Below are positions 33,551-41,280 of a stretch of 41,280 bases of DNA, piece after piece. The notes below the pieces were generated by a model that saw only the letters and a list, made by a program, of their open reading frames with translations, had not been told where the DNA came from and searched no databases. A program made the translations under genes and the position numbers. How positions within the stretch are numbered: position 1 is the first letter of the stretch; every line of letters starts with the position of its first letter. Origin of the DNA: Deltaproteobacteria bacterium (GTDB lineage: Bacteria; Desulfobacterota; Desulfobulbia; Desulfobulbales; JAJRZW01); assembly GCA_024275015.1 (NCBI GenBank), contig JAJRZW010000020.1:1-41280 (forward strand), given 5' to 3'.

Positions 33551-34378
33551 TCACCTCAACGCCACCAGGACGCAGCGACGGACAAACTTCATAAGAGAGT
33601 AAGGAATCAACAACATGAGATAATACCAGGGGATTCTCTGTTGACGCCAAAGGCGGATATAATTGGCTAATTCTCCCTTTTCCATCAGCAGGAGGTTGCC
33701 GCTGAGACCGGCGGCGCCGAACTGCGGTTTATAAATATAGGCAAGGCGGGATTCGAGCCGGGCAACGCCCATACCGTCGCAGGCGATCTGGAGCCACAAC
33801 AGATGGTCCTCCATGTATCTTTTCCCGGAATCAAAACGGTAATCCACCCCCCGATCAACCATAACCGATGGGGTAACGAAACGATTCTTAAACAACAAGG
33901 CCCGACAGGTTATGTTCCTGGCCACTGGTTCTCCGGGATGCTCTTCCGGAGTCACCTGCGCCTCCTCAATCACCTTGTGGCCATGACCACAAAGGACCAC
34001 TTCGGGATGTTGCCTCATATAAGCGAACTGGAGTTCAATCTTGAGCGGGTGCCAGGAATCGTCGGCATCAAGAAAGGCAATGTAGTCCGCCCTTGCCTCA
34101 TCCCATCCCAGATTTCTGGCCGCTGATGCACCGAGATTTTCGGTAAGGGAAAGGACCCTTATCCAGCCTTCCGGGTAGTCCCGGGAAAGGGATTCCAAGG
34201 TTGATTCAAGCTCTGCCTGACCATCATTGACCAGTATCACCTCAAGAGGCAAAACGGTCTGTTCCCACACAGAAGCCACCGCCCGGCCGATGGTGGAGGC
34301 ACAACCGTAACAAGGAATAACCACGCTTACGGGCACTGTGGGCCTGATATCCCCCTCGTTACGCCTTGGGGTCTCCAT
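33551..34378 (-). CDS. Family 2 glycosyltransferase
   Basis: 275 residues, GT-A fold: 'VSVVIPCYGCASTIGRAVASVWEQT' at residues 17-41 and 'DYIAFLDADDSWHPLKIE' (DxD near residue 101). The donor is unknown. Its ATG shares its A with the rmlB stop (TGATG), so it is translated with the rhamnose genes. Confidence 0.88.
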   Translation of the reverse strand: METPRRNEGDIRPTVPVSVVIPCYGCASTIGRAVASVWEQTVLPLEVILVNDGQAELESTLESLSRDYPEGWIRVLSLTENLGASAARNLGWDEARADYIAFLDADDSWHPLKIELQFAYMRQHPEVVLCGHGHKVIEEAQVTPEEHPGEPVARNITCRALLFKNRFVTPSVMVDRGVDYRFDSGKRYMEDHLLWLQIACDGMGVARLESRLAYIYKPQFGAAGLSGNLLLMEKGELANYIRLWRQQRIPWYYLMLLIPYSLMKFVRRCVLVALR

Positions 34379-35481
34379 CAGTCCAAGGAGCCATACTGGA
34401 TGCTCAGCCAGTCGCGGTAACTACCGTCCATGACCCGGCGCCACCAGCTTTCGTTGTCCAGATACCAAGCGATGGTCGCGGCAAGGCCTTCCTCAAAGTT
34501 TATTTCCGGTAAAAAACCGAGCTGCCGCGAACTCTTGAGTGAATTGATCGCATAACGGAAATCATGGCCCGCCCGATCACTGACAAAAGCGATGAGGGTC
34601 TCGGAAGGTTCGCCCTGTGCCGGAGGCGCATCGGGACAACGTTTTGCAAGATCTTTGTCCCGGGCAAAGAGGTCATCCATACTGGAACAGATAGTCTTAA
34701 CTACCTCAATATTTCTCTTTTCACTGTTACCGCCAAGGTTGTAGACTTCGCCGACGGCCCCTTTTTCAAGAACAAGCTCAAGACCGCGGCAATGATCCTC
34801 CACATGGATCCAATCGCGGATATTGAGTCCCTTACCGTAAACCGGCAGAGGCTTATTATTGAGAATATTGATCAGCATCAGGGGGATAAGCTTCTCCGGG
34901 AACTGGTAAGGGCCGTAATTGTTTGAACAGTTGCTTATGGTCGTCTCAAGGCCGTAGGTATGATGGTAGGCCCGGACCAGATGGTCGCTTGCCGCCTTGC
35001 TCGCGGCATAGGGAGAATTGGGGGCGTAAGGGGTATCTTCGGTAAAGGCCGGATCATCGGGGGCAAGAGAGCCGTAAACCTCGTCTGTGGAAACGTGGTG
35101 AAAACGGTGCGGCCGACCGCTGCCGGAAAGCCACATCTCTTTCGCGGCCTTGAGCAGCTGGTGAGTGCCGACCACGTTGGTGTCGATAAACTCATCCGGG
35201 CCGTGGATGGAACGGTCGACGTGGGATTCGGCGGCGAAGTGAACGATGGTGTCGATATCGTGATCGCGCATGAGCGAGACAACAAGGTCAAAACCCCTGA
35301 TATCTCCTTTAACCAGCCTGAATCCCTCCTGCCCTTCCAGTCCGGCGAGGTTTTCAGGATTGCCGGCATAGGTAAGGGCATCCAATACCACCATGGAATC
35401 ATCCGGGTGACTACGCCGCCAGTAGTGAACAAAATTGGCGCCGATGAACCCGGCACCGCCGGTTATTAGAAGAGAACTCAT
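34378..35481 (-). CDS. rmlB: dTDP-glucose 4,6-dehydratase
   Basis: 367 residues. Makes dTDP-4-keto-6-deoxyglucose. TGGAGFIGANFVHY near the N terminus, 'HFAAESHVDRSI' near residue 80, 'STDEVYGSL' near residue 130 and YAASKAASDHLV (YxxxK) near residue 156 are hallmarks. Starts at TAATG overlap with the rmlD stop; downstream coupling to the GT2 gene. Confidence 0.95.
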   Translation of the reverse strand: MSSLLITGGAGFIGANFVHYWRRSHPDDSMVVLDALTYAGNPENLAGLEGQEGFRLVKGDIRGFDLVVSLMRDHDIDTIVHFAAESHVDRSIHGPDEFIDTNVVGTHQLLKAAKEMWLSGSGRPHRFHHVSTDEVYGSLAPDDPAFTEDTPYAPNSPYAASKAASDHLVRAYHHTYGLETTISNCSNNYGPYQFPEKLIPLMLINILNNKPLPVYGKGLNIRDWIHVEDHCRGLELVLEKGAVGEVYNLGGNSEKRNIEVVKTICSSMDDLFARDKDLAKRCPDAPPAQGEPSETLIAFVSDRAGHDFRYAINSLKSSRQLGFLPEINFEEGLAATIAWYLDNESWWRRVMDGSYRDWLSIQYGSLD

Positions 35482-36344
35482 TATCCGTTTAACTCCTTAA
35501 GGCATCTTTTTAAATTATCCCGCCAATGGGCCGGTTGGGTCCCAAGTTTGCGGTAAAATTCACTGCTGTCAAGAACGCTGTAAGCCGGACGCCTGGCCGG
35601 GGTGGGATATTCCTTTGTTGATATGGGAGCGACTTTGACTTTCTTATTTATTATTCCCAACCGGAAAGCCTCTTCAATAACAGCACAGGCCAGGTCATAC
35701 CAGCTCGCCACCCCTGCGTCAGCGTAATGGTGAACACCGTTAATCCCCTTCTCAACCGCAAGCCAGAGGGATCTGGCCAGACCAGCGGCCCAGGTGGGAG
35801 AACCGACCTGATCTGCGACCACGGTGATCAAATCGCGTTCATCGGCCAGTCTTAACATGGTCTTTACAAAATTGGCGCCAAAGGAGCTGTATAACCAGGA
35901 AGTCCGGACAACAAGGCTCCGGCCGGGGATAATTATTGAGATCTCCTCCTCTCCGGCGGCCTTGCTCATTCCGTAGGCTCCAGCAGGAGATACCGGATCA
36001 TCCGGGCGCAAAGGCCTGGGAGTGTCGCCGGCAAAGACGAAGTCCGTTGAAACGTGAACGAAACCCGCCCCGCAAGCACTGGCAGCCCGGGCCAGATTTG
36101 CCGCCCCGTCACGGTTGACGGCCATGGCCGCATCCGGCTCAGACTCGGCCCGGTCAACCGCGGTATAGGCGGCGGCGTTGATTATCACCTGAGGTAAAAC
36201 AGTGCTTACCGCGCTGTCAACGGCCCGGCTGTCTGTTATGTCAAGCTCGGAAGAGGGAAAGGCGGTTATATCAATGCCTGCCGGAACATACCTCTGCAGC
36301 TCACTGGCCAATTGCCCATGTTTTCCGGCAAGCATCACTCTCAT
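35481..36344 (-). CDS. rmlD: dTDP-4-dehydrorhamnose reductase
   Basis: 287 residues. Last step of dTDP-L-rhamnose synthesis. 'AGKHGQLASEL' (dinucleotide binding), 'VINAAAYTAVDRAESEPD' near residue 60, 'STDFVFAGD' near residue 100 and YGMSKAAGEE (YxxxK) near residue 125. The ATG at 36344 overlaps the rmlC stop (ATGA). Confidence 0.95.
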   Translation of the reverse strand: MRVMLAGKHGQLASELQRYVPAGIDITAFPSSELDITDSRAVDSAVSTVLPQVIINAAAYTAVDRAESEPDAAMAVNRDGAANLARAASACGAGFVHVSTDFVFAGDTPRPLRPDDPVSPAGAYGMSKAAGEEEISIIIPGRSLVVRTSWLYSSFGANFVKTMLRLADERDLITVVADQVGSPTWAAGLARSLWLAVEKGINGVHHYADAGVASWYDLACAVIEEAFRLGIINKKVKVAPISTKEYPTPARRPAYSVLDSSEFYRKLGTQPAHWRDNLKRCLKELNG

Positions 36345-36886
36345 GGAAAGCACTCTGCATCTTTAAAGGCGACGCCGTTTTTATCCTTCTGCGACAAAAT
36401 AATTTCCATGTCGCCCAAAGGCCATTTGATCCCGATATCCGGGTCATCCCAGATGATACAGCGTTCGTGTTCAGGGGCGTAAAAATCAGTGCATTTATAC
36501 AGGAAATCCACCCGATCTGACAGGGTCAGGAAACCATGCCCGAATCCCGGAGGTACCCAGATCTCACGCATATTTTCCTCACTCAACACCACCCCGACCC
36601 ATTGGCCGAAAGTAGCTGAAGAGCGTCTGAGATCGACAACGACATCAAACACCTCTCCTCCTACAACCCTGACCAGCTTCCCCTGCGGCTGCCTGATCTG
36701 GTAGTGTATTCCCCGTAATACCCCCCGTTCCGAACGACTGTGATTAGCCTGCACAAACCGGGCCTTTATCCCCGCATCAGAAAACTTCCGGTCATGCCAG
36801 GTTTCACAGAAGAGCCCTCTGGCGTCACCAAAAACCTCAGGCTCAACAACAACGACATCGGGAATGGAGGTGGAAACGAATTTCAT
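36341..36886 (-). CDS. rmlC: dTDP-4-dehydrorhamnose 3,5-epimerase
   Basis: 181 residues, cupin fold. 'DARGLFCETWHDRKF' near residue 21, 'QANHSRSERGVLRGIHYQ' near residues 46-63 (catalytic His), and 'WVPPGFGHGFLTLSD' near residue 110. Starts directly after the rmlA stop (TAAATG) with AGGT upstream. Confidence 0.95.
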   Translation of the reverse strand: MKFVSTSIPDVVVVEPEVFGDARGLFCETWHDRKFSDAGIKARFVQANHSRSERGVLRGIHYQIRQPQGKLVRVVGGEVFDVVVDLRRSSATFGQWVGVVLSEENMREIWVPPGFGHGFLTLSDRVDFLYKCTDFYAPEHERCIIWDDPDIGIKWPLGDMEIILSQKDKNGVAFKDAECFP

Positions 36887-37759
36887 TTAAGACCTTTTCT
36901 GGACCAGAGAACGCAGATAAAGACCATAACCGCTCTTGTCAAGAGGATCGGCCAGGGCAAGAAGGTCGTCGGCTGTTACGTACCCCATACGAAAGGCGAT
37001 CTCCTCGGGGCAGGCGATCTTCAAGGCCTGTCGCTCCTCAACCACCCTGATAAAATTGGCCGCGTCAAGCAGGGAACCATGGGTCCCGGTATCAAGCCAG
37101 GCCACCCCGCGGCCCAGAAGTTCAACATCGAGGGTTCCCTGTTCAAGGTAGGCGCGGTTGACATCGGTTATCTCAAGCTCACCTCTATCGGAAGGTCGGA
37201 TGGAAGCGGCAATGTCAACGACGTTGTTGTCGTAGAAATAAAGCCCGGTCACGGCATAATTGGACGGGGGCTCTTCCGGCTTTTCCACGATATCCATGAC
37301 CCTGCCGTCGGAAGAAAAATCAACCACCCCGTAACGATGGGGGTCACGTACATAATAGGCAAAGATCAGGGCCCCGCGATCAAGTGCCGCGGCCGACTGC
37401 AGCTGTGATCCAAGCCCATGGCCATAAAAAATATTGTCGCCCAGGATCAGACAGACCGGATCAGCGCCAATAAACTCCCTGCCGATGATAAAAGCCTGAG
37501 CCAGTCCTTCGGGCCGGGGCTGGACCGCGTATGAGATATTTATTCCCCATTGGCTGCCGTCCGCAAGAAGACGCCTGAAATTATCTTCATCCTCAGGGGT
37601 GGTGATCATGAGGATATCCCTTATACCCGCAAGCATCAGGGTGGTCAGGGGATAGTAGATCATCGGCTTGTCGTAAACCGGCATCAACTGTTTGCTCACC
37701 GACCGGGTCAGGGGATAAAGCCGGGTGCCGGAACCGCCGGCGAGAATTATTCCTTTCAT
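36887..37759 (-). CDS. rmlA: Glucose-1-phosphate thymidylyltransferase
   Basis: 290 residues. Makes dTDP-glucose. '[15 protein letters not shown]' at the N terminus with the GxGTR signature, 'KPMIYYPL' near residue 31 and '[10 protein letters not shown]' near residue 107. The start at 37759 follows the epimerase stop after four bases; the longer in-frame extension reads through that gene and is not used. Confidence 0.95.
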   Translation of the reverse strand: MKGIILAGGSGTRLYPLTRSVSKQLMPVYDKPMIYYPLTTLMLAGIRDILMITTPEDEDNFRRLLADGSQWGINISYAVQPRPEGLAQAFIIGREFIGADPVCLILGDNIFYGHGLGSQLQSAAALDRGALIFAYYVRDPHRYGVVDFSSDGRVMDIVEKPEEPPSNYAVTGLYFYDNNVVDIAASIRPSDRGELEITDVNRAYLEQGTLDVELLGRGVAWLDTGTHGSLLDAANFIRVVEERQALKIACPEEIAFRMGYVTADDLLALADPLDKSGYGLYLRSLVQKRS

Positions 37760-37763
37760 GTCA

Positions 37764-38789
37764 TTATTTTCCGTAATACTCCAGATACCAATCAGTAAAT
37801 CTCCGCAAACCGACCTCCACTGTTGTATCCGGCCTGAAGCCAACATCCTTGACCAGATCATCGACATTGGCATAGGTGACCGGCACATCGCCGTTCTGCA
37901 TGGGCATAAAATTCTTCCTGGCCTTTTTGCCCAGGCAATCTTCAAGGATCTCGATGAAACACATCAGATCCACGGTGTTATTATTGCCGATATTATAAAT
38001 CCTGTACGGACAATAGCTGCTGGCCGGATCTGGTGAGTCGGTTTTAAAATCAGGATTCGGGACGGGTATTTTAAGGATAACCCTCTTTACCCCTTCGACG
38101 ATGTCATCGATGTAGGTAAAATCACGTTTCATCTTGCCCTGGTTGAATATATCGATGGCTTCACCGGCCAAAATGGCCTTGGTAAAGAGAAAATAGGCCA
38201 TATCGGGCCTTCCCCAGGGGCCATAAACCGTGAAAAACCGCAGGCCGGTAGTGGGCAGGCCGTATAGATGACTATAGGAGTGGGCCATGAGTTCACTGGC
38301 CTTCTTGGTGGCAGCATACAGGGATACCGGATGATCGACATTGTCATGCACCGAAAACGGCATGCTGGTATTGGCGCCGTACACGGAACTTGACGAGGCG
38401 TAAACCAGATGCTTGACGCCGTGATGGCGGCACCCCTCCAAAACATTGGCCAGGCCGACGATATTGCTGTCGATATAAGAGGCCGGGTTCTCAAGGGAGT
38501 ACCTGACCCCGGCCTGGGCGGCAAGATTCACCACGGCGTCGAATTGATTTTCGGCAAAAAGCGAGGCCATTGCATCTCTATCGGCCAGATCCATCCGCTT
38601 AAAGGTGAATGCCTCTCTATCTTGCAAAAATTGCAATCGAGATTGTTTCAGACCCGGATCATAGTAATCGTTCATATTATCTATACCGGTCAGCAAATAG
38701 CCGTCGTCCAGTAGAGATTTACTTAAAAATGAACCGATGAACCCGGCCGCGCCGGTAACCAAAATATGTTTTATTTCAGAATCAGCCAT
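37764..38789 (-). CDS. UDP-glucuronate 4-epimerase-like SDR
   Basis: 341 residues. '[19 protein letters not shown]' near residue 9, then '[18 protein letters not shown]' typical of UDP-glucuronate epimerases, '[11 protein letters not shown]' near residue 130 and [13 protein letters not shown] (YxxxK) near residue 154. Probably interconverts UDP-GlcA and UDP-GalA, giving the polymer an acidic sugar. Position directly upstream of rmlA. Confidence 0.88.
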   Translation of the reverse strand: MADSEIKHILVTGAAGFIGSFLSKSLLDDGYLLTGIDNMNDYYDPGLKQSRLQFLQDREAFTFKRMDLADRDAMASLFAENQFDAVVNLAAQAGVRYSLENPASYIDSNIVGLANVLEGCRHHGVKHLVYASSSSVYGANTSMPFSVHDNVDHPVSLYAATKKASELMAHSYSHLYGLPTTGLRFFTVYGPWGRPDMAYFLFTKAILAGEAIDIFNQGKMKRDFTYIDDIVEGVKRVILKIPVPNPDFKTDSPDPASSYCPYRIYNIGNNNTVDLMCFIEILEDCLGKKARKNFMPMQNGDVPVTYANVDDLVKDVGFRPDTTVEVGLRRFTDWYLEYYGK

Positions 38790-38903
38790 GGCATATTTCC
38801 CGGATTAAAATCTTGACCAGTCCGTTGGCCAAAAACAAGTTTCAGCCAACTTCAAAGAGTTCGCCTTGTTACATCCAGCAACGGCGGCGCACGTAAGGCT
38901 TAA

Positions 38904-39070
38904 CAGCCCGTTGAAAAACTACTGCGCTTGGCGATGCTGCGTCATAATCCGGCTCAAAATGCTCATTTACCTATGTAAACTGCGCTTTTTCACCGAATTA
39001 TTCCTTGATGGACTTTTTACGAGTTCATTATTTCCTTGCCTCGCCTGCGCTCGCTACATTTTTCAACAGG
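38904..39070 (+). repeat. Diverged intergenic repeat with family A-like ends
   Basis: Left end CAGCCCGTTGAAAAACT and right end ATTTTTCAACAGG are family A-like termini, but the interior is different and includes CCTTGATGGACTTTTTACGAG (as in the right end of family B). A composite or a further family. The sequence 38816-38870 just before it also holds family A-like debris (GGCCAAAAACAAGTTTCAGCCAAC). No gene is seen in 38790-39073. Confidence 0.5.
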
Positions 39071-39073
39071 ATA

Positions 39074-39538
39074 TTACGGCGTGTCCATGCGTCCGCAAGC
39101 ATCCCGGTTCTCAACGGAATGCCGGATCAACAATTCGTCATAAAGGATCAGTGTTTCCCGGTTTACCTTTTCCAGGGTAAATTCCTTCTCAACCAGCGCC
39201 CGCCCCCGTGCCCCCATTTCCCGGCGCAGGGCAGGAGATTCAATAAGTTTTTTCAGAGCATCGGCGACCGCAGTTGCGTCACGAACCGGCACCAGAAATC
39301 CATTCACGCTATTATTAACAATTTCCCGGCACCCCGGGGTGTCGGTGGTGACAATGGGCCGACCACAGGAAGCGGCTTCAATTAACACTCTTGGCACACC
39401 TTCCCCGTAAAGGGACGGCAAGCACACAATATGAGCCCGGGCCATTATCGCGGGCATATCATCACGCCGCCCCCACCATTCAACATCACCGGCATCGTGC
39501 CATTGTTGCAACTGTTTATCTGATATGGCCGAGCACTG
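39074..39538 (-). pseudogene. Truncated family 4 glycosyltransferase (C-terminal half only)
   Basis: About 154 residues corresponding to the donor-binding half of a GT4 enzyme: 'VEWWGRRDDMPAIMARAHIVCLPSLYGEGVPRVLIEAASCGRPIV' style sequence with the conserved E-x7-E region, then 'ADALKKLIESPALRREMGARGRALVEKEFT'. The acceptor-binding half (about 200 residues) is absent: the frame meets the end of an IS4-type remnant at 39539, and the first three codons of the open frame come from that IS terminus. No matching N-terminal half is present beyond the IS, so sequence was deleted as well. Confidence 0.8.
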
Positions 39539-39621
39539 CTGTCTCATAAAATTGTAAGTAAAATCATATAAATAAAGGCCCGGAGAGCTTCCTGTGTTAT
39601 AATGTTTCTGTGAAAAAATGC

Positions 39622-39687
39622 GGCTCCTCGACGTTTCGAGTGGATTTGGTCAAAATATACCAAATCCACTCGAAACGTCGAGGAGCC
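39622..39687. repeat. 66-bp perfect palindrome of ISL3-type terminal repeats
   Basis: Two 29-bp arms are exact inverted copies (39622-39650 and 39659-39687) around the 8-bp spacer CAAAATAT. The arm starts GGCTCCTCGACGTTTCGAG and matches the ISL3-type terminus at 41140 at 22 of 26 positions. It looks like a minimal element of two ends with nothing between, or a cruciform-forming scar. Confidence 0.85.
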
Positions 39688-39689
39688 CT

Positions 39690-39855
39690 TCTTGCCTTCC
39701 TGAAATTCAAGGCCAAGTTGGGTGTTACCATGCCGCAAATGTTGCGTCTGCTTCAGCTGAATTTCTTTGAAAGACGCAATTTAATCGAGTTGTTCAAGCC
39801 GACACCGCCTCAATGCGTTGATAATACGCAGTTTTCGCTATGTGCAAAACTATGA
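39690..39855 (+). pseudogene. IS4-family transposase, C-terminal remnant
   Basis: About 55 codons remain, ending at TGA 39853-39855 inside the right terminus. The text 'KLGVTMPQMLRLLQLNFFER' followed by RRNLIELF resembles the C terminus of IS4-family (ISPepr1-like) transposases, recalled from family knowledge. The catalytic DDE region is gone. Confidence 0.6.
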
Positions 39856-39860
39856 GACAG

Positions 39861-39893
39861 CAGTAGATCGGAATTCTTACAACGCCATCATCA
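39861..39893 (+). repeat. Family E repeat block, copy 2
   Basis: Starts CAGTAGATCGGAATTCTTAC and matches the reverse complement of 24849-24881. It begins exactly at the outer edge of the IS4-type remnant. The rest of the gap to 39982 includes a family A-like left end (ACAGACCGTTAAAAAAGCC near 39950). Confidence 0.5.
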
Positions 39894-39982
39894 TGTATGC
39901 GTACCTTTATTTTCCCTGTTGCCTACAACAGGACTCCATCAAGGATTTTAACAGACCGTTAAAAAAGCCGCCCACGCACCGC

Positions 39983-41122
39983 TCAGGACACACCGTCAAG
40001 AATCCGCCGGTAAAGATCTGTATAAGCAAGCCCCATCCGCGGAGCGGAAAACAACTCTTTAAAACGCCCCCGGGCCGCCCTGCCCATGACCGTAGCGAGT
40101 TCAACGTCAGAAAGCCTTTCCATTGCCGCACGCAGGGCGACGGGATCGGATGGGGGGACCACGATACCGGTTTCACCGTCCTGGTTGACGAAACTGGTGC
40201 CGGTGCCTATTTCAGTTGAAATAAGGGGTCTGCCGGCCATGGCGCCCTCGACCAGGGTAACGCCGAATGCCTCGGTACGCAGATGGGACGGAAAGACCAC
40301 GGCCCGGCAAAGCTCAAGCAGGGCCATCTTGTCTTCATCACCCAGAAAGCCCAGCAGAATTATATTGTCAAGTCCTTCATCCTTTTTTCTCCGCCGCAGT
40401 TCCTTCTCCATGGGACCGCTACCAACTATCACCACCATTTTGTCCGTCCCCCTGACCGCATCAAGGAGAACAGAGAGGCCCTTATAGTATCGCAGAACCC
40501 CAATAAAGAGAAAAAAACCTCTGCCGAGTTTATGTCCCCAGTATTGCAGGCGAAGAGGCTCGGGTTTTGGATAATCGATCTCGTCAAGACATATCGGAAT
40601 GACTTCGATTTTATCGCGATAAGGAATCAGGTCATCGGAAGATTCAAGATAATTGGGCGAGGTGACTACAATCCGGTCCATGCGGACAAGGAACCGCCGC
40701 ATCAAAGGCCGATACAATATTTTAAGCCATTTCTGCCTGAGTATATCGCTATGGTAGGTAACCAGGGCCGGCTTGCCGGGCCGGGTGAAAATATGAGCAA
40801 GGTCGGCAAAAGGCCAAGGGAAATGATAGTGGAGAATATCAGCATCCGCCACCGCTCGACGAAAGCCCTTGAGCATCGCAAACGACATCGGCGAAGAAGC
40901 GATGTCAATGGTGATCGGAAAACGATGGATCTCGGCCTCAGGCCGGGACAGCACCGGCGGCAACGGCAGACGACTCAGGGTAATAACCCTGCTTTCTACC
41001 TGAGCGGGATCGCATTGCCGGCATATCTGCTCGATAACCTTCTCGAGCCCGCCCATTGTGTCGGGAAGGTAGGTTTTGTATATATGACAGACCGTTATCT
41101 GCCTGTTGCGATTTGCGTTCAT
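39983..41122 (-). CDS. Family 4 glycosyltransferase
   Basis: About 379 residues, GT-B fold. N-terminal 'VCHIYKTYLPDTMGGLEKVIEQI' (glycine loop), 'GRGFFLFIGVLRYYKGLSVLLDAV' near residue 200 and the donor-site 'PSHLRTEAFGVTLVEGAMAGRPLISTEIGTG' near residues 286-316. Extends the lipid-linked sugar unit from a nucleotide-sugar donor in the cytoplasm. I use the ATG at 41122 because an earlier in-frame start (41152) lies inside the terminus of the ISL3 element. It is the first visible gene of the polysaccharide cluster. Confidence 0.88.
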   Translation of the reverse strand: MNANRNRQITVCHIYKTYLPDTMGGLEKVIEQICRQCDPAQVESRVITLSRLPLPPVLSRPEAEIHRFPITIDIASSPMSFAMLKGFRRAVADADILHYHFPWPFADLAHIFTRPGKPALVTYHSDILRQKWLKILYRPLMRRFLVRMDRIVVTSPNYLESSDDLIPYRDKIEVIPICLDEIDYPKPEPLRLQYWGHKLGRGFFLFIGVLRYYKGLSVLLDAVRGTDKMVVIVGSGPMEKELRRRKKDEGLDNIILLGFLGDEDKMALLELCRAVVFPSHLRTEAFGVTLVEGAMAGRPLISTEIGTGTSFVNQDGETGIVVPPSDPVALRAAMERLSDVELATVMGRAARGRFKELFSAPRMGLAYTDLYRRILDGVS

Positions 41123-41139
41123 ATCATGGATATATAACT

Positions 41140-41280
41140 GGCTCCTCGTCATTTCATGTGGATTTCAGCAGGTTCTGTAACGGAGCAGCGAGAAGGGATA
41201 TGATGGTAATGAATGTCTCATCGTTTCGGTATCCACGAATCCGCACCTTGGCTGCCTGGAATATTCCATTGAGGGCCTCT
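41140..41280 (-). mobile_element. ISL3-type insertion sequence, one end (continues past the window)
   Basis: The terminus GGCTCCTCGTCATTTCATG begins at 41140, 18 bases upstream of the glycosyltransferase start, and is followed by the 3' end of a transposase on the minus strand. The other end lies outside. The insertion probably removed or replaced the native promoter region of the polysaccharide cluster. Confidence 0.75.
41154..41280 (-). CDS. ISL3-family transposase, C-terminal part (5' end outside window)
   Basis: Read on the minus strand, 41 codons end at TGA 41156-41154: the peptide contains EALNGIFQAAKVRIRGYRND, matching the conserved C-terminal 'N..IQAAKR.ARGYRN' region of ISL3-family DDE transposases. 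The stop lies within the terminal inverted repeat. Whether the full gene is intact cannot be seen. Confidence 0.78.
   Translation of the reverse strand, partial: EALNGIFQAAKVRIRGYRNDETFITIISLLAAPLQNLLKST

Larger units (their letters stand above)
39539..39860 (+). mobile_element. IS4-type insertion sequence remnant with both termini
   Basis: The ends CTGTCTCATAAAATTG (39539) and, in reverse from 39860, CTGTCTCATAGTTTTG are matching terminal inverted repeats. Only 322 bp remain, so most of the transposase gene is deleted. A 66-bp perfect palindrome built from a different IS end (39622-39687) lies in the middle. No clear target duplication. Confidence 0.7.

Noticed and set aside
36887-37945. 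A longer rmlA beginning at 37945.
   Set aside because: The first 62 codons overlap the upstream epimerase gene and lack family resemblance; the GxGTR N terminus begins right after ATG 37759.
40283-41137. A 284-residue plus-strand frame opposite the GT4 gene.
   Set aside because: Shadow of a well-conserved glycosyltransferase; no recognisable domain.

Overview
The window looks like a chromosomal segment of a Gram-negative, anaerobic, GC-rich bacterium, most likely a member of the Desulfobacterota (Desulfobulbales-like). This is inferred from gene content: an AsmA-like outer-envelope protein, a periplasmic multihaem cytochrome, a futalosine-type menaquinone operon, SPFH and zinc-ribbon proteins, and many short interspersed repeats of the kind seen in that group. 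No rRNA, tRNA or other taxonomic marker is present, so the assignment is tentative.

Layout. (1) 1-7.5 kb, plus strand: the 3' part of an AsmA-like gene; then two PilZ (c-di-GMP) proteins, a zinc-ribbon/membrane protein, an SPFH-zinc-ribbon protein of the YdjI type and a zinc-ribbon partner, interspersed with short repeats. (2) 7.6-15.5 kb: sugar entry and the oxidative pentose-phosphate pathway (zwf, pgl, glucokinase), a stand-alone seven-motif c-type cytochrome with a clear promoter and terminator, a TPR membrane protein, a TVP38/TMEM64 protein, and an M23 peptidase gene broken by a 151-bp transposable repeat. (3) 15.5-22.1 kb, minus strand: a tightly packed operon mqnE-mqnC-deaminase-mqnA-ubiE/menG-ubiX-ubiA(mqnP) for menaquinone via (amino)futalosine. 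(4) 22.2-26.2 kb, minus strand: a small ketosynthase / ACP / phytoene-desaturase-like oxidoreductase / FabZ-like dehydratase set that probably makes a specialised acyl chain. (5) 26.8-41.1 kb, minus strand: a Wzx-type surface polysaccharide cluster (nucleotide-sugar dehydratase, initiating sugar transferase, epimerases, rmlABCD, glycosyltransferases, O-acyltransferase, flippase). It is eroded at its upstream end by an IS4-type remnant and bounded at the window edge by an ISL3-type insertion sequence.

The most notable non-gene content is a set of short, hairpin-rich repeats without transposase. Family A (about 150 bp, imperfect terminal inverted repeats starting CAG and containing GTTGAAAAA) has copies flanked by 4-bp direct repeats (TTAT, ATAT). 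One copy interrupts the M23 gene, and removing the element plus one TTAT restores the reading frame exactly. Family B (157 bp, termini TGATGG) sits between zwf and pgl with an ACAA duplication and supplies the zwf stop codon. Family C (about 184 bp) ends a 52-codon open frame the same way. These behave as miniature inverted-repeat transposable elements (MITEs), and nested, chimeric and decayed copies fill most intergenic gaps.
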